In this document: piece by piece, positions 45,450 to 54,194 of the stretch | How the letters are laid out: each line of letters starts with the position of its first letter | Numbering within the stretch: the stretch's first letter is position 1 | Origin: an uncultured Campylobacter sp. | GTDB taxonomy: Bacteria; Campylobacterota; Campylobacteria; Campylobacterales; Campylobacteraceae | Assembly: GCF_938002845.1 (NCBI RefSeq) | Contig: NZ_CALKZP010000012.1 | Span: forward strand, 1-55,606 | Direction: 5' to 3' | DNA: 55,606 bases | Notes under the pieces: model-generated | The model's input: the letters and a program-made list of their open reading frames with translations, nothing else | What the model was told of the DNA's origin: nothing | Database searches by the model: none | Made by a program: the position numbers and the translations under genes

Positions 45450-47864
45450 ATGCAAATAATCGAAAATAATGCGAAAGCTTGCGTGAGTATGCAGCGCTGC
45501 GATTTACGCGTGGCGGCGTTTCACAACAGCCGAGAGGGCTTTATTCCAGAAAGTTCGCGCCCGGAATTAGCCAAAAAAAATAAATGCAGTTGTAGCGCTT
45601 TAGCGGCATTGCAAAAAATCCAAAAATGGGACCAAAAAGCAGACGAAGCCTACGCGAAAACGCACGGGGGGAGAAAAAGCCCCGTTAAAGAAGCTAACAA
45701 GTGCTGGGAAGCGGTCATAAATTTGAACTCGCGGCACGATATGAAAGACGTAAAAAAACTCGTGAAAAAGCTCGAAAAAATCACGGGCTACCGAGCCGCG
45801 CAGATAGCGCTCCATAAGGACGAAGGCCATATCAACGAGGACGGCGACTTTGTCAGAAACATTCACGCCCACGTTATTTTCTACGCCCGGGATTTGAAAA
45901 CGGGGCTTAGCCTCTCTGCGGCAAACTACGCGCGAAAAGACCTTATGAGGCAAATGCAGGACGCCGTAGCGGACGAGCTCGGTATGGAACGCGGCCAAAG
46001 TGCCGAAATTACGGGCAAAAAGCACTTATCGCCGAGGGCTTTCAAGGCGCAAAAGCGACAAGAGGCCGCACTCGAAAAAAACAACGCCGAATGGCAAGAA
46101 AAATTAGCCCAAAATAACAAAGAGTGGGAGCAAAAAAAGGCCGAATGGGAAGCGAAACAAGCCGAGAGAGAAGCAAAACGCGAGGAGTGGGAGCGCAAAA
46201 TCCCCGAGGTGCTGGCGGCTAGGGAGCGGCGGTCAAAATATATCTCCGAACAGCTCGACTGGGAGCACGCCCGAACCGGCAAAATGCTCGCGAGAGAGAT
46301 GCAAATGCTAGGGGTAAGCTTCGCTGGCATAAACAACCCACAAGGAAATATCCTCGTAGAGGCGCAAAAATCAGCCATACGGAACATTTTCTATATGCTA
46401 GGCGTTACCGCCCAGCTCGCCGTAGTTTTGATGAAAAAAACGATAGCGAATGACGAGAAACTCGCCGCCGACGCGAAAATTTATAACGTCGAATCAACGT
46501 TGCTTAGAGCCGTCGATTATATCGCAAATTCAGACAAAGACAACGGCGAAGAATTGAAAATAAGAATACAGCGGACTTTTTTAGGCATACCCGAGGACAA
46601 ACGCGAGGAATTGTTTTTATATGCCCTCGAAAACGCCCCTACGCCCGAGTTGAAAGCCGATATTCAGGCACTCATCGAGGGCAGATTTAGCGACATCGCC
46701 AAATCGGCAGCCGCCCAAAAACGTATCGAAAATCGCGACCTGCGAGCCGAGCTCAAAGCATATTCAGAGGAAATCCGCAAAATAAAAGAGGACTTGCGAG
46801 CAATGGAGGAGGAAAACCGCATACTCGTAGCCGCGGAGCGCGCCCTGCTCCGCGAAAAAGGCGCGGAGAGAAGCGAATACGCCGAACAAGAGGCCGAGAA
46901 CCGAAAGAGAATCGAGGAGCTAAAAACGCTCAAAGACGAAGCAAAACTGATAAATAACGACCTCCGCGACCAAAAACAAAGCCCAGACAAGGACGCGCAA
47001 ACAATCCGAGAGCAAGCCGAGAAAATCGAGGAGCTAACGAGCAAAATCGCGCAAATTTCGGCCGAAAACGCCAAAAAACAACGCGAGCTAGAGGAAGAGC
47101 TAGAGCAAGAAAAAGCAGCTAGAGAACGAGCCGAAATCATCACGCCGCAAATGTTAGACGCAGCCTTCGAGAAAATCGACGAGCTAGAGGGGCGACTAAA
47201 AGGGCGCGAAGAGCAAAAACCCGAGCCAATCCGCGAAGAGCCTAAAATCGAGCCCGAACCCGTAAAACCCGAACCCGAGCCCGAGCCCGAGCCGATAGCG
47301 AAAAAAGCCGACGACTTCACGAACATATACGGCTACGCGAGGCCGCAACCCGAGCCGCGCCGCCGCCTAGACGAATACGAGCGAAAAACCTATGACGACC
47401 GCCCGAAATACGAGCCTATCCGCGAGCCCGAACCCGTAAAACAGCCTGAAAAACCGCGCGACGAATGGCAAGAAATCGAGGACGCCATCGAAAAATGGCG
47501 AAAAACCGAAGATGTAGGCTCAAAAACGCTAATGACCGTTGATATCCTAGGAAAGCTCAACGCCTACGAAAAAAGCGGCTGGGACATATCCCTCGAAAAA
47601 CAAATTCGTATGAATAACTTTCGCCGAGTCGCAAACTATGACCCCGTTGCGGACGAGCTAGAGGCGCAAAAGAACGCCGAAACGATACGAAAAGTAGCCG
47701 CCATTCATCGCGAGCTGGACCAAAAACGCCAAGCCGAAATACAAATCGAAACAGCCATAAAATACGAGGACGTGAAGCAAAAAAGCGTCAAGCAAGAAGC
47801 CGACGCGAGGCAGCACAATATAAAGAAAAAACGAAAAGACGAGCTGGAATTTGGGTCGATTTAG
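45450..47864 (+). CDS. Mob/Pre-type relaxase of element 1
   Basis: 804 residues. The N-terminal domain carries a HUH-like metal-binding layout: His122, Asp124, Glu125, His127 (ALHKDEGHINEDGDFVRN) and His139-Ala-His141 (NIHAHVIFYARD), close to the HxDE...HxH motif III of MobV/Pre relaxases. After ITGKKHLSPRAFKAQKRQEA comes a very long Glu/Lys-rich coiled coil (about 200-260 and 420-580), a Pro/Glu repeat region near 590-620 (PEPEPEPEP) and a helical C-terminus. It should nick its origin for mobilization by a helper conjugation system. AAGAGG precedes the ATG. The whole-family label is by motif; the DNA target is unproven. Confidence 0.8.
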   Translation: MQIIENNAKACVSMQRCDLRVAAFHNSREGFIPESSRPELAKKNKCSCSALAALQKIQKWDQKADEAYAKTHGGRKSPVKEANKCWEAVINLNSRHDMKDVKKLVKKLEKITGYRAAQIALHKDEGHINEDGDFVRNIHAHVIFYARDLKTGLSLSAANYARKDLMRQMQDAVADELGMERGQSAEITGKKHLSPRAFKAQKRQEAALEKNNAEWQEKLAQNNKEWEQKKAEWEAKQAEREAKREEWERKIPEVLAARERRSKYISEQLDWEHARTGKMLAREMQMLGVSFAGINNPQGNILVEAQKSAIRNIFYMLGVTAQLAVVLMKKTIANDEKLAADAKIYNVESTLLRAVDYIANSDKDNGEELKIRIQRTFLGIPEDKREELFLYALENAPTPELKADIQALIEGRFSDIAKSAAAQKRIENRDLRAELKAYSEEIRKIKEDLRAMEEENRILVAAERALLREKGAERSEYAEQEAENRKRIEELKTLKDEAKLINNDLRDQKQSPDKDAQTIREQAEKIEELTSKIAQISAENAKKQRELEEELEQEKAARERAEIITPQMLDAAFEKIDELEGRLKGREEQKPEPIREEPKIEPEPVKPEPEPEPEPIAKKADDFTNIYGYARPQPEPRRRLDEYERKTYDDRPKYEPIREPEPVKQPEKPRDEWQEIEDAIEKWRKTEDVGSKTLMTVDILGKLNAYEKSGWDISLEKQIRMNNFRRVANYDPVADELEAQKNAETIRKVAAIHRELDQKRQAEIQIETAIKYEDVKQKSVKQEADARQHNIKKKRKDELEFGSI

Positions 47865-47876
47865 CCTGAAATAAAT

Positions 47877-47916
47877 ACGCGTGCAAGCCTAAATTTGGGG
47901 CTTTGCACGTGTTTTT
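47877..47916 (+). terminator. Terminator of mob, element 1
   Basis: Stem CGTGCAAGCC/GGCTTTGCACG with one bulge, then GT and T5 (47912-47916), beginning 13 bp past the mob stop codon. Confidence 0.75.
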
Positions 47917-47989
47917 GCCATTTTTCTTAATTCCGTTAAATTTTAACGCGCGTACGCGCGCGCGTATAGTATAATATCGCCTAAAAAAC

Positions 47990-48330
47990 CCCAAGCAAAA
48001 ACCGAAGTCAACCTCACGGCACGGTAGGGGCTCGGACTTTGTTTGCAAAGGACGAGAACATACCGCGACGGGAGAGCCCGCCGGCTTAAGGCTTACCTGT
48101 TTAGCCTCTGTATCAACACGTGGAAGATACGGCATTCTTATAGCGTGCTAGGGGATTAAATCTATCTCTAATGCTACTCCATAGGCGGTAAAAACGGAGC
48201 GGGGGCGCGTCGCGAGCCCCTCGCGCAGGACGATAGGGGATAAATAGCGCGCATTGTAACGTTTCATAAAAAATAACGCGTCAGGACAAGAGGGGCGACT
48301 CGCTCTTGGCGCGCGGCACCGCGTTTGGAA
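47990..48330 (+). ncRNA. Candidate structured RNA or ssDNA origin, element 1
   Basis: About 340 bp of GC-rich DNA with many local stems, for example CTTTG/CAAAG within CTCGGACTTTGTTTGCAAAG (about 48033), CGGG/CCCG (about 48077) and GGGGC/GCCCC (about 48213). Neither strand encodes a plausible protein. A short string GGCACGGTAGGGGCT (48019) has a 13/15 match, GGCACGGTGGCGGCT, in element 2 at 53755. The fold matches no RNA family I know. It could be an RNA or a single-strand origin. Confidence 0.35.
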
Positions 48331-48419
48331 GCTTCCTACACCCCATTAGACGAAACGGCTAGACAACTTCCTTATTTTCCGGCTTGACTTTTTAGGAAAT
48401 CTAAGATAATATTCACCTC

Positions 48420-48449
48420 AAGCAGGGTTCGCAACCGAAAAATTAAGAA
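48420..48449 (+). repeat. Element 1 direct repeat, copy B
   Basis: AAGCAGGGTTCG then CAACC and GAAAAATTAAGAA. It is nearly the same as copy A at 43258 and lies 211 bp before the central att site. Confidence 0.6.
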
Positions 48450-48660
48450 AATTTTTTAAGTTTTCTAAACTTAAAATTGAACGCTACAAGACTATCTGAT
48501 TAACTTTCTGTTAATCCTTCTTTATGCTTTTTCTTAAGTTTCGACCCGATTTCGTTATTTTTAGAGCCAAAGCTTAATCGTTTTTGGGGTCTAGTTTCCT
48601 AAATACCCAAATCCGATTAAAACGCCGAAAATATGGGCTAAAAATGACTAATGCAGTGCA

Positions 48661-48675
48661 CGCAGGTCGCACCAT
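48661..48675 (+). other. Central att site between the two elements (15 bp)
   Basis: Exact copy of the tRNA-Leu 3' end core CGCAGGTCGCACCAT. It is right end of element 1 and left end of element 2. Confidence 0.92.
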
Positions 48676-48868
48676 TTAGACAAATTCTCCCAAAGATATC
48701 CCAATATCCGGCTTTTGCAAAATAGGCATTAAAGCTAAGTAATCCGAAATTTATCGAATTGCTTTCCTAAAACTTCCTTGACGGCTTCCTATCTCGGTTA
48801 GGAAGTATTTTTTTAAAAAACTCGCGCTACCCGTCTGAAATCTTATAATTAAGAGAAAAAGGACGCGC
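48676..48868. promoter_or_regulatory. Left end of element 2 with CTTCCT/AGGAAG motifs
   Basis: ACTTCCT (48770), GCTTCCT (48783) and TAGGAAGT (48800) sit within 45 bp and TATAAT (48844-48849) starts the integrase promoter. AACTTCCT and AGGAA-type motifs also occur near the att-proximal ends at about 48365 and 54347, so they may be arm sites for integrase or an excision factor (inference). Confidence 0.4.
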
Positions 48869-50095
48869 ATGCGATTAACCTCTCAACTTGACAAACTTAC
48901 GGACTTCGTCGGCTTTAAAGCTCACCCTGATGAAACTATTGCCACATACACGCTACCGATCGGCAAAAAAGAAAGCCGACAAAAGCTCGACGAATGCGGG
49001 CTTTGGGTGAAAATCCTAAAAACGACTGCCCGCAAGAGTAAAAAAGTCAAGCTCAAGAAGGACTACTACTACGGCGAACAAGGGAAGTTGGTCAAGTTTT
49101 TAGGCTCTGCAAAAGACCTAAGTTACAAAACCGCGCTAAAAATGGCTAAAGAATTGAACACAGGGGCTACGCCTAACGGAAAAGCATTTGCTACCCTTGC
49201 TTCGGTTTTTGACTCATATCTTAGCTTCGGGGCCAAGCGCTGGGCGCCGCAAACGATGGCAAAAAAACTCAAAATCTATAAAAAATTCGCCCCTATAAAA
49301 GACAAAGACATAAGCCGTATAAAAGCCGATTCGATATTTGCTATCGCGGACGAGCTTTATCATGCCGAAAAGTTTGCTGCTTTGAAGGACTTTCTCATCG
49401 AAGTGAAAATGGTTTTTAGCTATGCAAAAAACCGCCAAAAAATCGACAAAAATCCTTTAGCTGATGTCGATTTCTCTAAAATTTACGCCGTGCCCGAGAG
49501 TGACGGCTTTGGGTATGTCGAAACCGACAATGATTTACGCTCACTCATTGCTTATTGTTGCGGTTACGAGGGGTCTCAAGACGTGCGCAACGCTCTAGTT
49601 CTCGGCCTCTGCACGGCATTACGGGCGGCAAATGTTCGCTTTTTATCTCGGGAAAACCTAGCGCGCGACGAAAACGGCTATTACCTCGTTTTTTTAAAAG
49701 ACGAGATGAAGGTAAAACGCAATGGCGATATGTATCTCGGTATTCCTCAAGAACTTGGCGAGTGGCTGGATTCTATGGACGTCGGCACGTATTTTTTTAT
49801 GGGTCGGAGCGGGGAAAAGGCGCTCTCCGATGCGATATTATCAAAGGCTCTAAAAGACTATACGCCTGAGACGCCGAAGGGTCGTATTGTGTTTCATTCA
49901 TTCCGCGGCATTCTTTCGACCTTCGCTCACGAAGTGGACGAAGGCGACGTTAGCGACTATGATATGTCTCGGACTTTGTCACATGCAATAAAAGGTGTAG
50001 AGAAACGCTACAACAAATCCAAAGCAATCACGACTACGCGTCGGGTTTTGACTTGGTGGTTTAATTATCTAAAAGATAGGGGATTGAAATTATGA
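48869..50095 (+). CDS. Tyrosine integrase of element 2
   Basis: 408 residues. Catalytic residues: Arg252 in TALRAANVRFL, His343 and Arg346 in HSFRGILSTFAHE, His372 in LSHAIKGVEKRY and Tyr381. The N-terminal arm (ECGLWVKILKTTARKSKKVKLKKDYYYGEQG) resembles P4-type integrases. The end TTRRVLTWWFNYLKDRGLKL parallels LTRKVLTWWLEYIEEKGFRL in element 1. It should recombine the same tRNA-Leu core. A TATAAT box lies 25 bp upstream and AAAAAGG precedes the ATG. The gene is intact although the rep and mob genes after it are broken. Confidence 0.93.
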   Translation: MRLTSQLDKLTDFVGFKAHPDETIATYTLPIGKKESRQKLDECGLWVKILKTTARKSKKVKLKKDYYYGEQGKLVKFLGSAKDLSYKTALKMAKELNTGATPNGKAFATLASVFDSYLSFGAKRWAPQTMAKKLKIYKKFAPIKDKDISRIKADSIFAIADELYHAEKFAALKDFLIEVKMVFSYAKNRQKIDKNPLADVDFSKIYAVPESDGFGYVETDNDLRSLIAYCCGYEGSQDVRNALVLGLCTALRAANVRFLSRENLARDENGYYLVFLKDEMKVKRNGDMYLGIPQELGEWLDSMDVGTYFFMGRSGEKALSDAILSKALKDYTPETPKGRIVFHSFRGILSTFAHEVDEGDVSDYDMSRTLSHAIKGVEKRYNKSKAITTTRRVLTWWFNYLKDRGLKL

Positions 50096-50105
50096 GAAAC
50101 AAAAG

Positions 50106-50134
50106 AGGCGGGCAAAGAGAATTAGCTCTTTGCC
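50106..50134 (+). repeat. Element 2 direct repeat/hairpin, copy A
   Basis: AGGCGGG then a 9-bp stem GGCAAAGAG/CTCTTTGCC whose loop region includes AGAATTAG. It starts 11 bp past the integrase stop codon. Copy B (54195-54219) has the same AGGCGGG and AGAATTAG but a different stem that still pairs. Confidence 0.65.
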
Positions 50135-50203
50135 ATAAGAACAAGCAAATTATATTCAATGTTTCTTTATTTTTCAATAATATATATCGGGAAGTGGGCG
50201 TAA

Positions 50204-51569
50204 ATGAATAATTTTCACTCTGATCTCGATAAATTTAATCCTCGCGAGCTTCACTTAAAACAAAAGTTGTTAAGCAAAGAAATAAAACAACCTCTTGATT
50301 CCCGTGCTTTGGAAATTTCGACCTTCGATATCTCTGCTGATTTCCTTTCCCTCGGCTTTTCTTGCATAGGGCTTACTCTGACGGCAGACAATACGGGCGT
50401 TTGGCGAAACGGCACGCCGGGGCGAAAGAACAACAAAGAGCTTGCCGAAGCTCTAAAAAAAGAGCTCTATAGTCTTGTAAAAAAGACACTCTCCACTATC
50501 CCCCTTTGGGTTGCATGGGTCTATGAGCGACACCGAAACGGGAGTCCGCATATTCACGCTATGCTCTTTTGCCCTATTCGAGATCTTGCCCACGTGATCT
50601 CTGTTTGTAAAAAGCTCTACAACGATAACTCTGTGGTGATAAATACGTTAGCTCCTGCCTACATATTCAAAAACGAAAAGTGGCACTGGGAACTCGTCAA
50701 AAAAGAGACCAATTTTCCTGCCGCTCTTTGCTCGAAACTCCTCGCCCGGACTGCTGTCGATTTTGACAAGGAAAAAAAACAAGCTAGTTCGTAGAAATGT
50801 AGCAAAGGTACGAGACGTTCAAACTACAAAAGAGCTCCATAGTGTATCGAATGCGAAGCTTCGCAAAAAATATCCTAACGCCGAGCTAGCCTTGGGTAAT
50901 CTTTTTTTCGAGTTGTGGAGATATTGGAAATACGCACATTGCAGATCAAAACGAGAAAGAGTCGCCGAGGATGTGAACCGATACGATAGGCTTATTCTTG
51001 GCATAAAGGACGAAAACGAAAATGACGACTTGGACGATGAGCCTTTTCCAGTAAACCGATTCGTTATTACTCAACCTGTACTCGGGGCTTTCGGTCGTGA
51101 CGTAGCTTGCAAATTAAAAACCAAAGCTGACGACGAACTCGTGCAGCTCGACGTAACTCTTTGGTGCCGTGATAATATCGAACGTTATCATGTGAATCTG
51201 AAAAACGTCTATCTTACCGAAACGCGGATTAAAAACCTGAAACTTTGGGGCAAGCGATGTAGAAACAAAAACGATTTAGTAGTACTTTGCCGTACGCTTT
51301 TTAGCGGTAAAAAAATATGCGGTCGCGATCCTCTGCGAATGCTTGATTTTGCTCCCCAAAACTTAAGCGAATACAACCTTGAGCTTTTACAAAATCGCTA
51401 CGACATCCGCTCTTGGTTTGGGCATATTGCTCCAAAAATAAAAAAAGAAACAAAACCTCTTGATCCCGATGTTCAGGAATTGCTAGCATTGCTTGAAAAC
51501 TTTGCCTACGAAAACAATAGACCTGCTACTGTTGTAGACCGTGTAAAATTTGAAGTATGCTGCACTTGA
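50204..51569 (+). pseudogene. HUH Rep-like gene of element 2, frameshifted
   Basis: Frames 50204-50794 and 50763-51569 together match the single 498-residue Rep of element 1. The HUH motif is His116-Ile-His118 in VYERHRNGSPHIHAMLF; the join falls at KEKKQ... against KNKLVRRNVAKVRDVQ, which aligns with AKIKDVQ in element 1. Removing one A from the A8 run at 50772-50779 restores one frame of 454 residues. The C-terminal half aligns weakly (VTLWCRDNIERYHVNLKNVYLT with LNINLVAANGEKYHASEKIYVT). The break may be decay, sequencing error, or transcriptional slippage at A8. A -1 ribosomal shift would not give the right frame. Confidence 0.72.
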
Positions 51570-51596
51570 TTTTTAGCCGATTTCCGGCATGATCTT

Positions 51597-51602
51597 TATA
51601 AT
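51597..51602 (+). promoter_or_regulatory. -10 box of the small coiled-coil gene, element 2
   Basis: TATAAT 27 bp before the ATG at 51629, with AAAGGAG between. Confidence 0.5.
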
Positions 51603-51628
51603 TAAATCAAAAAACAAAGGAGTTTTAG

Positions 51629-51925
51629 ATGGAAAATTTTCAAAAACCTAACCCAATCCCAAATGTTGCTCTAGCGCAAGCGAGCCAAAATCAAAAACCG
51701 CAAGAGCAAAAAGCAATCGAAACAAAGGACAAAAAGCCCCTTAGTAAGAATGCACAGCTTGTTCAAGAGCTTAAAAAAATTTTGACGAAATTGAGCTCTA
51801 TCGAAAGGCGCGAAAAAACGGCTCAAAATGCTATCGAGAAGGCACAAAAAGAGCTTGCTGCAATAGCCGCTGAAAAGGCACAATATGAAGCGATCGCCAA
51901 AAAGTTCGATGTCGTGGCTGTTTGA
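51629..51925 (+). CDS. Small coiled-coil protein of element 2
   Basis: 98 residues: a Gln/Asn/Lys-rich N-terminus, then a helical hairpin at about 38-95 (NAQLVQELKKILTKLSSIERREKTAQNAIEKAQKELAAIAAEKAQYEAIAKKF). AAAGGAG precedes the ATG. It takes the same position as the 84-residue protein of element 1, between rep and the hairpin locus, and is similar in helix pattern more than in sequence. Possibly a relaxosome or replication accessory protein. Confidence 0.75.
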   Translation: MENFQKPNPIPNVALAQASQNQKPQEQKAIETKDKKPLSKNAQLVQELKKILTKLSSIERREKTAQNAIEKAQKELAAIAAEKAQYEAIAKKFDVVAV

Positions 51926-51954
51926 CCTTCGCCTTTCCCCTTGTGGGCGCGTTT

Positions 51955-52027
51955 TTCAGTATGGGGCTTGTCCCCTACTGAAGTAATGCGCATTACTGCA
52001 ATAAGAGGGGCAAGCCCTCATTATTGC
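51955..52027. repeat. Candidate oriT or origin: triple hairpin of element 2
   Basis: Three consecutive folds: TTCAGTA-GGGG/CCCC-TACTGAA (51955-51982), a perfect 16-bp palindrome AGTAATGCGCATTACT (51982-51997) and GCAATA-GAGGG/CCCTC-TATTGC (51998-52027). The middle one is centred on TGCGCA, as in element 1 at 45330-45351. It sits between the small gene and mob. Confidence 0.62.
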
Positions 52028-52065
52028 GCATTGCTAGACCTGATACCAAAAAGGATTAATTTAAA

Positions 52066-53608
52066 ATGGATAATAATGCTAAAAGTAGTTTTAACATTGA
52101 CTTCACGAAGGCTGGGAGCTTCTGGCATAATTTTCGCCGAGGTTTTTTGGCAAAAGACGTCCGAGCTGAATTATCACATTTAAACGAATATACTTGTAGC
52201 TTCGAGGAAGCGCGACAAAAAGCGAAACAAATGAAAATAGACGCGGATATTGCATATCTTAGACATCGCGGCCAAAAGCCGAAATATGATCCTGAAAAAA
52301 TATATTGGAGCGCTGAAGTCAACGCTCGCGAATGGCACACTATCGAGGATTTAAAACGTGTTGCTGAAGTGATCGAGAAAGAGATGGGCTATCGCTTGAT
52401 TTACGGCGCGCTCCACAAAGACGAGGGGCATTTGAATGACGCGGGCGAATGGGTTATGAATTGCCACTTTCACCTTGAATTTATCAGCCTAGACGAAAAT
52501 GGAATATCGCAGCATCGGAAAACTTTTTCGCCTAGCTTGATGTCAAAAATTCAAACAAAAATTGCGGCTGTGCTAGGAATGGAACGCGGTATCTCGAAAG
52601 AGATTACGGGGGCGCGACCATTTGACGCCGAAACAGTATAAGCAAGCCGTGAAGCTTCAAGAGCCTATTAAACAAGAATTGAAACTTACGAAAGACGAAT
52701 TGAAAGAGGCTAAAGCGAAAATCAAAGCGCTAGAGTCTCAACTCAAAGCTGCAAATCTTGAAGCCCGCGCCGACCTGCAAGAACAAGGAGCGAGTCGCCC
52801 TTCCTATGCTTTGCTTGAAGCCGAAAACCGCAAGTTGAAAAACGAGCTCGACGAGCTAAAAAAGGCGCCCGATCTTGGCAACCTTGAGGACTTTGAAAAA
52901 ACTTTTAAGGAAAAAATCACAAAGTTTCGCAATCACCCCAAAATCGACGTCGAAGTCGAAAAGACTATAAACGCAAACAATTTAAGAAGCGGTGGTATTT
53001 TGGGCGGTTTTGATAAAGACAGTATGATGGCTTATGTCGCTGATTCTGTGGCTATTAAGTACGCTGCGCAAGCCACAATAAAAGAGGCTCAAACTGCTTT
53101 GACTGAACTCGCTGCCAAGAAAGAAATAAACGTGCGCGCGCAATTACGGGCTTTGCAAGAAAACCGTATTCTAGGCTCGTTTCTCGGGGCTACTAGCTCA
53201 AAGCCTGCTGTTGATGTCGAGGCTTTGCAAGCTGAAAATTTGCAAATGCGTCAAAATTTTGATAGGTTACAAAAACAAAACGCCGAGCTACAAAGAATGC
53301 TAAAAAGCTCTGTTGACCTCGCCAAACAAAAGGACGTTCAGATCGCCGAGTTAACGAAAGTGAATCAAGAGGGTTTAAAACCTGCTAACGATCACTTTTT
53401 TATGGGGCAAGCAGTCTTGCTCTCCGAGCTTGTGGGCTCGGGAAAGCTATCCGTTGAGCCGAAGGGTAGGTATTTGATCGAGAGTCTAGATAGTTACCTA
53501 AAAGGCGAATATCCCTCTGCCGACTCTTTCCCGGGTATCAAAAGCGGCCTCCTTAGTTATTGTCCCGTGATTCATGCTTCGAAAAACGATCTAACTTACA
53601 CTCGATGA
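52066..53608 (+). pseudogene. Mob/Pre-type relaxase of element 2, frameshifted
   Basis: Frames 52066-52641 (191 residues) and 52622-53608 (328 residues) join to about 513 residues. The first holds the relaxase motif ALHKDEGHLNDAGEWVMN...CHFHLEF with His117; the second holds the coiled coil (VEKTINANNLRSGG, LQAENLQMRQNFDRLQKQNAELQRML). Removing one G from the G5 run at 52608-52612 gives ITGRDHLTPKQYKQAVKLQ, which lines up with ITGKKHLSPRAFKAQKRQ of element 1, so the break is clear. AAAAAGGATTAA lies before the ATG. It is shorter than the 804-residue element 1 protein, mostly in the coiled-coil part. Confidence 0.78.
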
Positions 53609-53609
53609 T

Positions 53610-53652
53610 CCTCTTTGCCCCTCGATAAATAGGGGCTTTGAGGCACTTTTTT
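53610..53652 (+). terminator. Terminator of mob, element 2
   Basis: Imperfect stem CCTC-GCCCC/GGGGC-GAGG (53610-53643) with a T6 run at 53647-53652, just past the mob stop codon. Confidence 0.65.
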
Positions 53653-53801
53653 CGCGTTTCTTAATAGTAATAATATAAATTTAGGCAAAACCAAAAATCT
53701 ATAAAAGCGTCCAATCAAAAAACAACTTCAAAGCAAAAGAGCAATACGCATTAAGGCACGGTGGCGGCTGTTTTTTGTTTTTCCTTAGCTTCGCGGTGGA
53801 T

Positions 53802-53902
53802 GCGAACGGCTTTTATGAGTGTCAAGGGTTAAATTTTACGTGGCGAGCTTCGAGCCCGTAAAATTAACCTGCTTTGCCCTTGACACCATAAAAACGGCTC
53901 GC
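53802..53902. repeat. Large imperfect inverted repeat, element 2
   Basis: Left arm GCGAACGGCTTTTATGAGTG onward (53802-53844) pairs with the right arm ending at 53902 (reverse complement GCGAGCCGTTTTTATGGTG), then GTCAAGGG/CCCTTGAC and TAAAATTTTACG/CGTAAAATTA, with an 8-nt CGAGCTTC-type tip. Arms are about 45 nt with a few mismatches. This could be a single-strand origin or a relic of a transposon end. Confidence 0.6.
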
Positions 53903-54050
53903 TACAATTTTAGCGATAAAAGCGAAAATGCAGAGCGACTTTTGCAGGCTCTGACGCGCCGTCCGAAGTTTGCGGCGTGGCACAGCTTGCAAAAGGGGCT
54001 TGAGCTCTACAAGCGAAAGCCGAGCGCCCGCCCGTGCCGTCTTTTGTTGC

Positions 54051-54173
54051 TTATGCTATAAAGTTGTATTTTTTTAACGCTTCGCCGATCAGCTCGAAGT
54101 GCTCACTGATACGGCTACGCTTGACCGTGGTATTAGGAAAAAAATGGGTAATTTGACAAGCTTTAAAAAACAT
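54051..54173 (-). CDS. Possible small protein, 40 residues
   Basis: ATG at 54173 to TAA at 54051. The C-terminal TTVKRSRISEHFELIGEAL looks protein-like (charged helix) more than chance sequence, and it ends LKKYNFIA. There is no clear ribosome site, so it may be the fossil end of a longer gene. Function unknown; an excision factor would be expected at this end of the element but nothing shows this is one. Confidence 0.3.
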   Translation of the reverse strand: MFFKACQITHFFPNTTVKRSRISEHFELIGEALKKYNFIA

Positions 54174-54194
54174 GCTAACATCCCAACTCAGAAC

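Larger units (their letters stand above)
41723..48660 (+). mobile_element. Integrative element 1 (tRNA-proximal), 6.94 kb
   Basis: Bounded by exact 15-bp repeats of the tRNA-Leu 3' end. In order it carries a tyrosine integrase, an HUH Rep-like gene, a small coiled-coil gene, a hairpin locus and a Mob-type relaxase gene, all on the plus strand, then about 0.8 kb of structured non-coding DNA. All genes are intact. Integrase proximal to the tRNA and transcription away from it are the usual layout for tRNA-targeted elements. No capsid, conjugation-channel or resistance genes are present, so it would depend on a helper for transfer (inference). Confidence 0.88.
47865..48660. other. Non-coding right end of element 1 with structured segment
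   Basis: 796 bp without a credible gene. It holds the mob terminator, a GC-rich structured segment (47990-48330), a hairpin GATTAAC/GTTAATC (48498-48516), direct repeat copy B and AGGAAAT/ACTTCCT-type motifs near the att end. Confidence 0.6.

Noticed and set aside
47788..48135. 115-codon frame on the minus strand over the end of mob and the structured segment
   Set aside because: It overlaps the real mob coding end and the structured region; composition is not protein-like.
50763..50800. Programmed -1 ribosomal frameshift at A8 in rep of element 2
   Set aside because: The downstream frame is +1 relative to the upstream one, so a -1 shift would not join them; only +1, -2 or a transcript-length change would.
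53819..54061. 80-codon frame from GTG within the inverted repeat of element 2
   Set aside because: Start lies inside the inverted repeat with no ribosome site and the end is a Leu run; part of it (NFSDKSENAERLLQALTRRP) looks protein-like, so a gene fossil is possible, but not supported as a gene.
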